DNA of 5,489 bases, taken from Fidelibacterota bacterium. Lineage in GTDB: Bacteria > Fidelibacterota > UBA8477 > JABMPR01. The stretch's first letter is position 1. Each line of letters opens with the position of its first letter. A program made the translations under genes and the position numbers. The notes below the pieces were generated by a model. The model was not told where the DNA came from and searched no databases. It saw nothing but the letters and a program-made list of their open reading frames with translations. The stretch spans positions 1 to 5,489 of the forward strand of contig JAUVDF010000088.1 in assembly GCA_030595455.1 (NCBI GenBank), given 5' to 3'. Of the stretch, positions 1 to 5,489 are shown one piece after another.

Positions 1-162
1 GAACATCTATTCGATATATTGAAAGAAAATGGTATAATGGTTGCCCCGGAAGGGAAACGAGAACAATACGTATGGGTCTATCAGAAGTCTAAGGGGCAGA
101 TTAAAAAGATCAGAAGAGATGCCGTTAGATTTGTACCGCTGGTACAGGGTCCCATATTTTAA
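1..162 (+). CDS. pcm: Protein-L-isoaspartate O-methyltransferase, C-terminal end (partial)
   Basis: The reading frame is open from the first base to a TAA at 160-162 and gives 53 residues, the tail of a longer protein whose start lies outside the window. The residues seen are a helix (EHLFDILKENG), a strand with a glycine turn (IMVAPEG), a strand pair (QYVWVYQKSKGQIKKIRR) and the ending VRFVPLVQG. The order 'L..G G.mv.P.G', a variable hairpin and then RFVPL is the known C-terminal signature of the PCMT family. That family uses S-adenosylmethionine to methylate isoaspartyl residues in damaged proteins in the cytoplasm and so starts their repair. The SAM-binding motifs are upstream and cannot be checked. 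The next gene starts 27 nt downstream with no visible terminator between, so co-transcription is likely. Another class I methyltransferase is possible but less likely given RFVPL. Confidence 0.82.
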   Translation, partial: EHLFDILKENGIMVAPEGKREQYVWVYQKSKGQIKKIRRDAVRFVPLVQGPIF

Positions 163-189
163 GATAAATTAGCTTAAAGAGAGGGTTAG

Positions 190-822
190 ATGGACAGACT
201 TTACAAATCAAATAAAGATAAAGTATTTGACGGTGTTTGTGGTGGTATCGGGGAGTATTTCGGTGTTGACCCGGTAATTATCCGTCTGCTTTGGATCATA
301 TTAGTAATTTTTGGAGGCACAGGTGTACTGGCGTATCTGGTAGCCATGGTCATTATACCGAAACAGGCAAGTGCTGAATCCGCTAGTGCTGAAAAAGGTC
401 AAGAGATCGCACTTGAAAAGGTTTCACATAAGTTCTGGGGCATATTGCTGGTCCTAGCCGGTCTTTTATTACTCCTGGGCATTCTTGGACCAATTAGTGG
501 CATCTTTGCCGGTGCAGCTATTCTCATGGGTAGTGTTTTGTGGCCACTTCTAGTGATCGCGCTGGGCTTGTACCTTTTCTTTAATCAGTCAGGTAAAACA
601 GATCTCAAATCATCCATTGATGAAGTGTTTCCTCAGGGAAGACGCCTGTACAAATCACGGACAGATCGACGTATTGCCGGTGTCTGCGGAGGCATAGGCG
701 AATATTTTGACGTTGACTCAAACCTAATTCGGATATTTTGGGTTATGGCGACTTTGGGTTCGTTTGGATTTGGCATATTAATGTATTTAGTATTAGCGGT
801 ATTCCTGACTGATGATGATTGA
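190..822 (+). CDS. Membrane protein with two PspC domains
   Basis: This 210-residue inner-membrane protein carries a PspC domain at each end: residues 3-58 and 152-208. Both begin RLYKS and contain the identical decapeptide GVCGGIGEYF (15-24 and 164-173), then VD, an Ile-Arg pair and a transmembrane segment (about 31-57 and 180-206). The middle (about 82-131) holds two more hydrophobic segments with WPLLVIALGLYLFF, resembling the LiaI/LiaF-type (DUF5668) membrane region. A polar Ser/Ala/Glu linker (59-80) and a charged linker (134-151) separate the parts. In proteobacteria PspC senses envelope stress with PspB and frees the activator PspF; related domains occur in many phyla with unclear partners. 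No pspA, pspB or pspF is in the window, so a stress role is inferred from the domain alone. The ATG follows a GAGGG Shine-Dalgarno (181-185) by 4 nt. Domain assignment is firm; function is not. Confidence 0.9.
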   Translation: MDRLYKSNKDKVFDGVCGGIGEYFGVDPVIIRLLWIILVIFGGTGVLAYLVAMVIIPKQASAESASAEKGQEIALEKVSHKFWGILLVLAGLLLLLGILGPISGIFAGAAILMGSVLWPLLVIALGLYLFFNQSGKTDLKSSIDEVFPQGRRLYKSRTDRRIAGVCGGIGEYFDVDSNLIRIFWVMATLGSFGFGILMYLVLAVFLTDDD

Positions 823-883
823 TGCAGAAAATTATCTGTAGCGATCAACTTGTCCTTGATATTTTAATCGAGATCAATTTAAT

Positions 884-2524
884 ATGAAAATACTCAGGCT
901 ATGTCTGCTCTTGGTGCTAGTGAATGTTGGTTTAGCACAAAGTGTTTATGAGCGAGGCACATTCACCAGCTTGCCGGCAGGTAAGCACATCAATCACAGC
1001 TATTATGGTACCTGGAATACCTTCTTCGCAGTTGAAGACGGAGTTTTAGTCTATGATCACCAGTTGGACAAGTGGCTGGAACCGATAACTGCCAGCAATG
1101 GGCTAAACCAATATCCGGCATTATTAGTCTGGGAGGATCAGGGGACAAAAGATATCTGGATAGTCACTCCAGATTATGTTTTTGTTTATGACCCCTTAAC
1201 CGATTGGATGTCCCGGCAATCCCTACCGCTGGACCCTAAATTCTCCGGCAAATATGAATTAGGAATAACCAGTGATCGGGTTGTCATAAGATCTATTCAA
1301 ACAGACGAATCTGAGAGCTATTCGGCAATTTTCTTCAAGCACTCTGGAACATTTGAGACCTGGGGCGCAGATTCCACTCTGGATATAGATTGGGACACCA
1401 TCGACATTAAAAGGGCTATCCCGCCAGAATTTGAAGATATCCATGAAACATTGGGGACTCAGACGGTTATTAACGGCAACTTTGATGCCGATGGATTGCT
1501 CCATCTGGATGGCTACCCCATGCAATCTGCGAGTGCGGTATCAGCACTTTCCGGGGCAAATGGTATCGGAGAAGTATTTCTAAGTACTTACGGTATGGGT
1601 GTGTTCCATCAGGACATTCGGGGTGCACAGTTTCAATCGTTGCCATTTGGATTACTATCGCCGGATGTGATGTGTCTGGAGGATGGGGGAGAACAGATAA
1701 TCGTAGGCGGCAGAGCAGGACTTACATTTTTAAAAGATTTTGATGCGAATTATGACGAGGCGCTCACTGACCCTGTGCTGGACTATTCATTTATTTCAGC
1801 AATCGACACAAAAGCAAAGGACATCCTAATTGCTGGTCGTGGGGGAGTCTTCCAAAAAGACAAAACCGGATCTGGCTGGGATCGTATCATCTCTAAGAAA
1901 GATCTTGAGAGTAGTCGTATTTATTCCATAGCATATGGAAATGATGGTTATCTAATGATTGGAACTGAGCGAAACGCTTATCTCTACCATGAATCTGGTC
2001 TTATTCTTCAAACCTTATTCCCAGATGGTCTGGACTGGCCAGTCTTCGATATCGAATATGCTGATGGCCGTTTTTATCTCTCGACCTATTTTGGCTTATA
2101 TGTCTATGATGAAATTGAATCAAAACTTGTTCTAAGACTGAACAGCTACGGAGCAGTGCAAAAACCCCAGGCAGCCCCAGCGATCGATCCGATTTATGAG
2201 AGTGAAGTGAGTGGTCGGTTTGTGTGGGCAAGCACGCACCGAGGTTTGGTAAAAATGGACGTGGTTAAGGGTGATGGAACTGCCTATATTGCTCCACAGC
2301 TACCTTTCAAGCCCCGGGGGCTCAGCATGCTTGAAGGACGTTTATGGGTTGGTTCCCATGTAGGACTGTATAGTTTTGATTCAGATCAGGCTACTTGGCG
2401 ACTTTACAACCGAAAAGACGGACTGATTAGTAATTTTGTGACTGATTTAGTAGCTAAGGACAACTATATTTGGCTTGGTACAAACATTGGATTGACGAGG
2501 ATTAAGTGGCGAAACCTATATTAA
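884..2524 (+). CDS. Secreted beta-propeller protein (two-component-regulator-type propeller repeats), function unknown
   Basis: The 546-residue product begins with a clear signal peptide: MK, an R, a Leu/Val core (residues 6-17) and a likely cleavage after GLA at 18, leaving a mature Gln N-terminus. The rest is beta-rich, with repeated blade units of the type 'hydrophobic strand, short turn, GL.hyD, polar turn, W'. Examples are GVLVYDHQLDKW (53-64), VFVYDPLTDW (99-108), GLYVYDEIESK (404-414), VWASTHRGLVKMD (448-459) and LWVGSHVGLYSFDSDQATW (487-505). The last unit (512-540) with DGLISNFV, IWLGT and GLTRI is a good match to the Reg_prop blade (PF07494) of the periplasmic sensors of hybrid two-component systems. 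No transmembrane anchor, histidine kinase or C-terminal sorting domain follows, so this is a free propeller, probably periplasmic or surface-exposed. The Shine-Dalgarno is weak (GAGA at 870-873). The 3' end overlaps the next gene by 19 bp. Ligand or partner is unknown. Confidence 0.8.
   Translation: MKILRLCLLLVLVNVGLAQSVYERGTFTSLPAGKHINHSYYGTWNTFFAVEDGVLVYDHQLDKWLEPITASNGLNQYPALLVWEDQGTKDIWIVTPDYVFVYDPLTDWMSRQSLPLDPKFSGKYELGITSDRVVIRSIQTDESESYSAIFFKHSGTFETWGADSTLDIDWDTIDIKRAIPPEFEDIHETLGTQTVINGNFDADGLLHLDGYPMQSASAVSALSGANGIGEVFLSTYGMGVFHQDIRGAQFQSLPFGLLSPDVMCLEDGGEQIIVGGRAGLTFLKDFDANYDEALTDPVLDYSFISAIDTKAKDILIAGRGGVFQKDKTGSGWDRIISKKDLESSRIYSIAYGNDGYLMIGTERNAYLYHESGLILQTLFPDGLDWPVFDIEYADGRFYLSTYFGLYVYDEIESKLVLRLNSYGAVQKPQAAPAIDPIYESEVSGRFVWASTHRGLVKMDVVKGDGTAYIAPQLPFKPRGLSMLEGRLWVGSHVGLYSFDSDQATWRLYNRKDGLISNFVTDLVAKDNYIWLGTNIGLTRIKWRNLY
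2497..2508 (+). promoter_or_regulatory. Ribosome binding site and GTG start of the GWxTD lipoprotein gene
   Basis: GAGG at 2497-2500 lies 5 nt before the GTG at 2506, both inside the end of the propeller gene. This start is preferred because it yields a complete lipoprotein signal. The next in-frame ATG lies far inside the protein (residue 157) and would remove the signal and the first domain. The position suggests that ribosomes finishing the upstream gene help initiate here. Confidence 0.6.
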
Positions 2525-3777
2525 AATTAACGACCATCGTTCTATTTGTAACCTTATTTACCTGGGGCTGTAGTAATAACCAGAAAGTAAGTCCTGAAAA
2601 AGATCTCACTCTACCAGACTTCTCTTTTGTTGGATTATCGGAACCGCTGGCTGATAAAAAAAACATCAGAGTTACAGTTCACGTAAAAATACCTTATGAT
2701 GAATTACAATTTATCCGTGAATCTGATGGTTTTCTGGCACGTTATGAAGTGAGTGTAAACATAGCAGATAGTGAGCAGGAGCGTATTGATGGTACCATCT
2801 GGAATGATTCACTTGTTGTAGCTGAGTATCAAGATACACGGAAAAGTGAACAAACAGCTCTGGCGGTTAAGAGCTTCATCGTTCCGGCGGCAGAACTAAC
2901 AATTAGTGTGAGAGTGACTGATCTGTATACGAAGAAATCTAGAATCCTCAGCGATGGAATCGATCAGTCTGACATGTATCATGGTGACTTGGCACTGGGT
3001 AACATAATGATCATCGATAACAAGTCGCCAGAGAACAGTCAGGTGCTACTTGATAGATCATTTTATGAGATAGTTGATACCTTGCGATTCAAAGCTCGCA
3101 TCATAGGGGAGCATCCACCGTATAAAATTACCTATGAATTGCTGGTAAAAGAAGAAATCAAGAAAAAGCATAGTTTTGAAATAGATGTGTCCGGTCCTAT
3201 AGATTCATTACTTTCGTTTATTGTGCCTTTGAACGATATGCAATATGCCAATTATAGCCTATTCCTAAATGCTCAAGATGGCAAAGATAACCACGTCATG
3301 ACTAAATCGAATTTTCGAGTCCGCATTAAGGGGCTAAACTTTGACGTTGGAAACCTGGATGAAGCAGCGAAGCAGCTTATATACATCACCAATGAGCGTC
3401 AAATTCGTGCCATAATGACAGGTACAGCTCAGGAACAGGCAAAAAACTTTAGTGACTTTTGGGACTCTCTGGATCCAAGTCCTGGTACAACAGTGAACGA
3501 GTTGATGGATGAGTATTACCGACGGGTGTCATTCTCGATTGAAGCCTTTACTGTTGTCCAAGATGGTTGGAGGACAGACCGTGGGATGATTTATATCTTA
3601 TTTGGGACTCCAGATGATATTCAAAGAAGTCCTTTTGAGATGAATCGTAAACCATATCAAGTATGGGAGTATTACCGACTTGGTAAACAGTTTGTTTTTA
3701 TTGATGTGACTGGATTTGGTGATTATCGCCTTGATCATACTTACCTGAATGAAAATGACTGGAATTTTAGATATTAA
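2506..3777 (+). CDS. GWxTD domain-containing lipoprotein
   Basis: The 423-residue product starts with Lys residues, a hydrophobic core (residues 8-20) and FTWGC, so Cys22 is the probable lipidated residue, followed by SNN. The -3 and -2 positions of the lipobox (T, W) are unusual. Residues about 36-148 form a beta-rich domain with the stretch VKIPYDELQFI (61-71), which I recall as typical of the N-terminal part of GWxTD proteins. A second beta-rich region (about 165-275) follows. The C-terminal GWxTD domain (about 285-420) has the naming motif GWRTD at 354-358, then GMIYILFGTPDDI (360-372) and VWEYY (386-390). The family is widespread in Bacteroidetes, Acidobacteria, Ignavibacteria and relatives; its biochemical role is not established. 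Overlap with the propeller gene suggests that the two exported proteins are made together, perhaps in one envelope process, but this is inference. Confidence 0.87.
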   Translation: MAKPILKLTTIVLFVTLFTWGCSNNQKVSPEKDLTLPDFSFVGLSEPLADKKNIRVTVHVKIPYDELQFIRESDGFLARYEVSVNIADSEQERIDGTIWNDSLVVAEYQDTRKSEQTALAVKSFIVPAAELTISVRVTDLYTKKSRILSDGIDQSDMYHGDLALGNIMIIDNKSPENSQVLLDRSFYEIVDTLRFKARIIGEHPPYKITYELLVKEEIKKKHSFEIDVSGPIDSLLSFIVPLNDMQYANYSLFLNAQDGKDNHVMTKSNFRVRIKGLNFDVGNLDEAAKQLIYITNERQIRAIMTGTAQEQAKNFSDFWDSLDPSPGTTVNELMDEYYRRVSFSIEAFTVVQDGWRTDRGMIYILFGTPDDIQRSPFEMNRKPYQVWEYYRLGKQFVFIDVTGFGDYRLDHTYLNENDWNFRY

Positions 3778-3794
3778 TTTTCCAGTGATATAAT
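3766..3794 (+). promoter_or_regulatory. Probable sigma-70-type promoter (extended -10) for mreBC
   Basis: A perfect -10 hexamer TATAAT at 3789-3794 is preceded by TG at 3786-3787, giving an extended -10 (TGATATAAT). A 17-bp spacer separates it from TTTAGA at 3766-3771, which matches four of six bases of TTGACA and lies in the last sense codons of the GWxTD gene. The expected transcription start is near 3801, which would give mreB a 5' untranslated leader of about 195 nt. The match is seen in the sequence; activity is inferred, and AT-rich DNA yields such matches by chance at some rate. Confidence 0.5.
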
Positions 3795-3836
3795 TTTAGC
3801 TGAGTTAGAGTTGCTATAAATCCTTTTTCGTGATCC

Positions 3837-3945
3837 ACACCTGTTGCAAAATAAGGGGATATAAGCACTAATTAGTAAGTGCTATTGGTTAAAATATTTC
3901 TAGATTTTGCACCACCTGAAAAAAATGGGTTTTTTGGGCAGGTGT
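3837..3945 (+). repeat. Nested inverted repeats in the mreB leader (possible structured RNA element)
   Basis: The 218-bp gap before mreB has no convincing ORF but contains ordered inverted repeats. The outer pair is ACACCTG (3837-3843) with CAGGTGT (3939-3945), 7 bp. Inside it TGCAAAAT (3845-3852) pairs with ATTTTGCA (3904-3911), 8 bp. Inside that AGCACT (3864-3869) pairs with AGTGCT (3878-3883), 6 bp with an 8-nt loop. A run of A (3919-3925) can pair with T (3930-3935) in the right shoulder. A second CACCTG at 3913-3918 can pair with the same CAGGTG (3939-3944), so two exclusive folds are possible. I do not recognise a known riboswitch or leader family. No U-tract follows the last helix, so it is not a standard terminator. 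Confidence 0.4.
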
Positions 3946-3995
3946 AAAGTACTGTTTTCTAAGTCTGAAAGTACATTACAGGTATAAGAGGGAAG

Positions 3996-5018
3996 ATGAC
4001 TACAAAATTTTCAAACTTTCGAAACTGGATGGGTGTTGATATTGCCGTAGACTTGGGGACGGCAAATACGCTTATCTATGTTCGAGGTCAGGGCATAGTT
4101 CTTAATGAACCATCCATAGTTGCAAAATCTAAATCAACCGGAAAAGTGATTGCTGTCGGTAATCAAGCTAAAGAAATGGTCGGAAAAGTTCATCAGGAAA
4201 TTGAAACTATCAGACCTTTGCGCGATGGTGTAATTGCAAATTTTGAGATGGCTGATAGTATGTTGCAGGGCTTTTTAAACAAGTTACCCATATCTAAGCT
4301 AGCTCGGCCCAGAATGATCATATGTGTTCCATCTGGAATCACAGAGGTTGAAAAACGAGCTGTCAAAGAATCTGCTGAACGGCGCAACGCCCGTGAAGTG
4401 TTCTTGATTGATGAACCTGTAGCTGCCGCTATTGGAATCGGTATTGATATCAGTGAACCGGTGGGAAACATGATTGTTGATATTGGTGGCGGTACGACTG
4501 AGATTGCGATTATTGCCTTGAATGGTATTGTTACAAGTGAATCCCTGAGAGTTGCCGGTGATGAAATGGATGAGGCAATCATTCAGCACTTTAAGCGGGA
4601 TCATAATTTGCTGATCGGTGAGCGTACGGCAGAGAGTATCAAATGTAATGTTGGTTCTGCTTTGCAGGGCACTGACTTTAAGCTGTCAGTCAAGGGCAGA
4701 AACATGATTGCAGGTATCCCAAAGACCATAGAGGTTTCCTCATCTGAGATCCGAGATGCTTTGAGAGACACGATTGATATTATTGTCGACGGTGTTAAAA
4801 TGTGCCTGGAACGGACACCGCCGGAATTGAGCTCTGATCTTTTAGATCGTGGAATCATCTTAACCGGTGGTGGTGCACTGCTTGAAGGCTTTGACAAGCG
4901 CATGCGTCTAGAAGTCGATTTGCCAGTAAATGTGGCAGAACATCCATTACTCTCGATTGTACAAGGAACTGGAAAAGTTCTTGATAGCATTGAAAAATTT
5001 GAGGACGTTCTTTATTAA
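3996..5018 (+). CDS. mreB: Rod shape-determining protein MreB (bacterial actin)
   Basis: The 340-residue product has the usual length for MreB and all actin-fold nucleotide motifs. Phosphate-1 is DLGTANTLIYVRG at 19-31, followed by GIVLNEPSIVA. The connect motif is IDEPVAAAIG at 138-147, with Glu140 as the presumed catalytic residue. Phosphate-2 is DIGGGTTE at 162-169. The adenosine motif is GIILTGGGALLEG at 286-298, and the end carries the family pattern VAEHPL...GTGK. The first 12 residues put F5, F8, W11 and M12 on one face of a short helix, like the membrane-binding amphipathic helix of Gram-negative MreB. MreB forms ATP-dependent filaments on the inner membrane that position the elongasome (MreC, MreD, RodA, PBP2). 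The ATG follows AGAGGG (3987-3992) by 3 nt, a short but usable spacing. mreC follows after 28 nt with no terminator, so the two form an operon. Confidence 0.97.
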   Translation: MTTKFSNFRNWMGVDIAVDLGTANTLIYVRGQGIVLNEPSIVAKSKSTGKVIAVGNQAKEMVGKVHQEIETIRPLRDGVIANFEMADSMLQGFLNKLPISKLARPRMIICVPSGITEVEKRAVKESAERRNAREVFLIDEPVAAAIGIGIDISEPVGNMIVDIGGGTTEIAIIALNGIVTSESLRVAGDEMDEAIIQHFKRDHNLLIGERTAESIKCNVGSALQGTDFKLSVKGRNMIAGIPKTIEVSSSEIRDALRDTIDIIVDGVKMCLERTPPELSSDLLDRGIILTGGGALLEGFDKRMRLEVDLPVNVAEHPLLSIVQGTGKVLDSIEKFEDVLY

Positions 5019-5036
5019 TCCTCCTTGCAGTAGGAT

Positions 5037-5049
5037 AGGTTAAACTGTG
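5037..5049 (+). promoter_or_regulatory. Ribosome binding site and GTG start of mreC
   Basis: AGG at 5037-5039 precedes the GTG at 5047 by 7 nt. An in-frame TAA at 5041-5043 rules out any start further upstream. Starting here gives a short cytoplasmic tail before the membrane anchor, as expected for MreC. A second AGG at 5032-5034 lies further away. Confidence 0.55.
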
Positions 5050-5489
5050 GCAACATCAGTATCACCAATTTCACGATACAAATCTTTAGTCAATCTGATA
5101 CTTGCTATCGTCTTAGCGTTGACAATCATTGCCTCCAATCACACCCAGCCCATAAAACAATTGAGAAACATAGTGCTGGAAACTGCCGCTTACCTTTATG
5201 TTCCCATTCAGTGGGTGGACATTCTGTTTACCATCGAAAAAGATTACCATAAGCTTCAACAGGACTATATAAAGTCACAGCTTGAATTGAATAAATTCAA
5301 GACCCTTTCTCGTGAAAACCAACGTTTAAGAAGTATGTTGGGCTTTAAAGGGGAGAAAAGTTTCACTGTTGTACCTGCTAATGTGCTCTCTGATGTGGGC
5401 GGCAATACAATGAACAGTCTCACTATTGATCAAGGCTCAACAGATGGCGTACAATTATTGTCAGGAGTTGTTGATGCTCAAGCTCAATT
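5047..5489 (+). CDS. mreC: Rod shape-determining protein MreC, N-terminal part (runs off the window)
   Basis: The frame from GTG 5047 stays open for 147 codons to the window edge, about half of a normal MreC. It shows a 13-residue cytoplasmic tail and one transmembrane segment (about 14-29, LVNLILAIVLALTIIA). A linker with YVPIQWVD follows, then a coiled coil (about 57-98) ending in the family-typical SRENQRLRSMLGF (88-100). The start of the periplasmic beta domain comes next, with VVPANVL (108-114) and LTIDQGSTDGV (125-135), equivalent to the conserved 'IDkGs.dGV' stretch of MreC. MreC is an inner-membrane protein that dimerises through the coiled coil and, in E. coli and Helicobacter, binds PBP2 to activate sidewall synthesis. 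Its place 28 nt after mreB is the standard order; mreD would be expected next, outside the window. Confidence 0.93.
   Translation, partial: MATSVSPISRYKSLVNLILAIVLALTIIASNHTQPIKQLRNIVLETAAYLYVPIQWVDILFTIEKDYHKLQQDYIKSQLELNKFKTLSRENQRLRSMLGFKGEKSFTVVPANVLSDVGGNTMNSLTIDQGSTDGVQLLSGVVDAQAQ

Noticed and set aside
132..160. Hairpin TGTACC-GCT-GGTACA (132-146) followed by a T-rich stretch at the end of the methyltransferase gene.
   Set aside because: It lies inside conserved coding sequence (the RFVPLVQG region), and the downstream T-run is short and 8 nt away; probably a coincidence of codons.
633..848. Minus-strand open frame of 71 codons opposite the second PspC domain.
   Set aside because: Shadow of a confident gene; no family resemblance.
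823..883. Search for a promoter in the 61-bp gap before the propeller gene (AT-rich TATTTT at 860-865, and TTGAT/ATCAA repeat at 856-876).
   Set aside because: No acceptable -35 at the right spacing, and the repeat arms are only 5 bp; nothing supportable.
3797..3828. Possible Rho-independent terminator after the GWxTD gene: TAGC/GCTA stem (3797-3800 with 3813-3816) followed by TTTTT at 3824-3828.
   Set aside because: The stem is only 4 bp plus mismatched A-T pairs, the loop is 12 nt and the T-run starts 7 nt after the stem. Too weak to annotate.
4193..4990. Two 129-codon open frames on the minus strand opposite mreB.
   Set aside because: They are antisense to a highly conserved gene, have low-complexity Ser/Ile/Pro-rich translations and no recognisable family; they arise from mreB codon use.
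5018..5036. Short inverted repeat ATCCT/AGGAT between mreB and mreC that could mask the mreC ribosome binding site.
   Set aside because: Only 5 bp with a 9-nt loop, and the nearer AGG at 5037-5039 stays outside the stem; no basis for a regulatory claim.

Overview
All genes in this window lie on the + strand: the tail of one gene, four complete genes and the start of a sixth. It looks like chromosomal DNA from a Gram-negative bacterium. The signs are a lipoprotein, a Sec-exported propeller protein and an mreB-mreC cell-shape locus. A GWxTD-domain lipoprotein points to the Fibrobacteres-Chlorobi-Bacteroidetes side of the tree or a relative such as Neomarinimicrobiota or Ignavibacteria; this placement is inferred from gene content only. 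Several genes have purine-rich Shine-Dalgarno sequences, which argues against a typical Bacteroidetes. Base composition is moderately AT-rich and even, with no sign of mobile DNA, tRNA, rRNA or CRISPR.

Layout. Positions 1-162 are the C-terminus of a protein-L-isoaspartate O-methyltransferase. After 27 nt comes a membrane protein with two PspC domains, one at each end (190-822). After 61 nt follow an exported beta-propeller protein of unknown function (884-2524) and a GWxTD-domain lipoprotein (2506-3777). These two overlap by 19 bp, so they are probably translationally coupled. A 218-bp gap (3778-3995) follows, the only sizeable non-coding stretch. It starts with a good extended -10 promoter and contains nested inverted repeats, and it leads into mreB (3996-5018). 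mreC follows 28 nt later from a GTG start and runs off the window end.

How the genes fit together. The theme is the cell envelope: membrane-stress-type PspC protein, two exported proteins, then the MreB filament and its periplasmic partner MreC, which organise sidewall peptidoglycan synthesis. The mreBC part appears to have its own promoter and a leader of about 195 nt, so it is probably a separate transcription unit from the upstream genes. No wholly new system is evident. The items most worth a second look are the structured mreB leader and the coupled propeller/GWxTD pair of unknown function.
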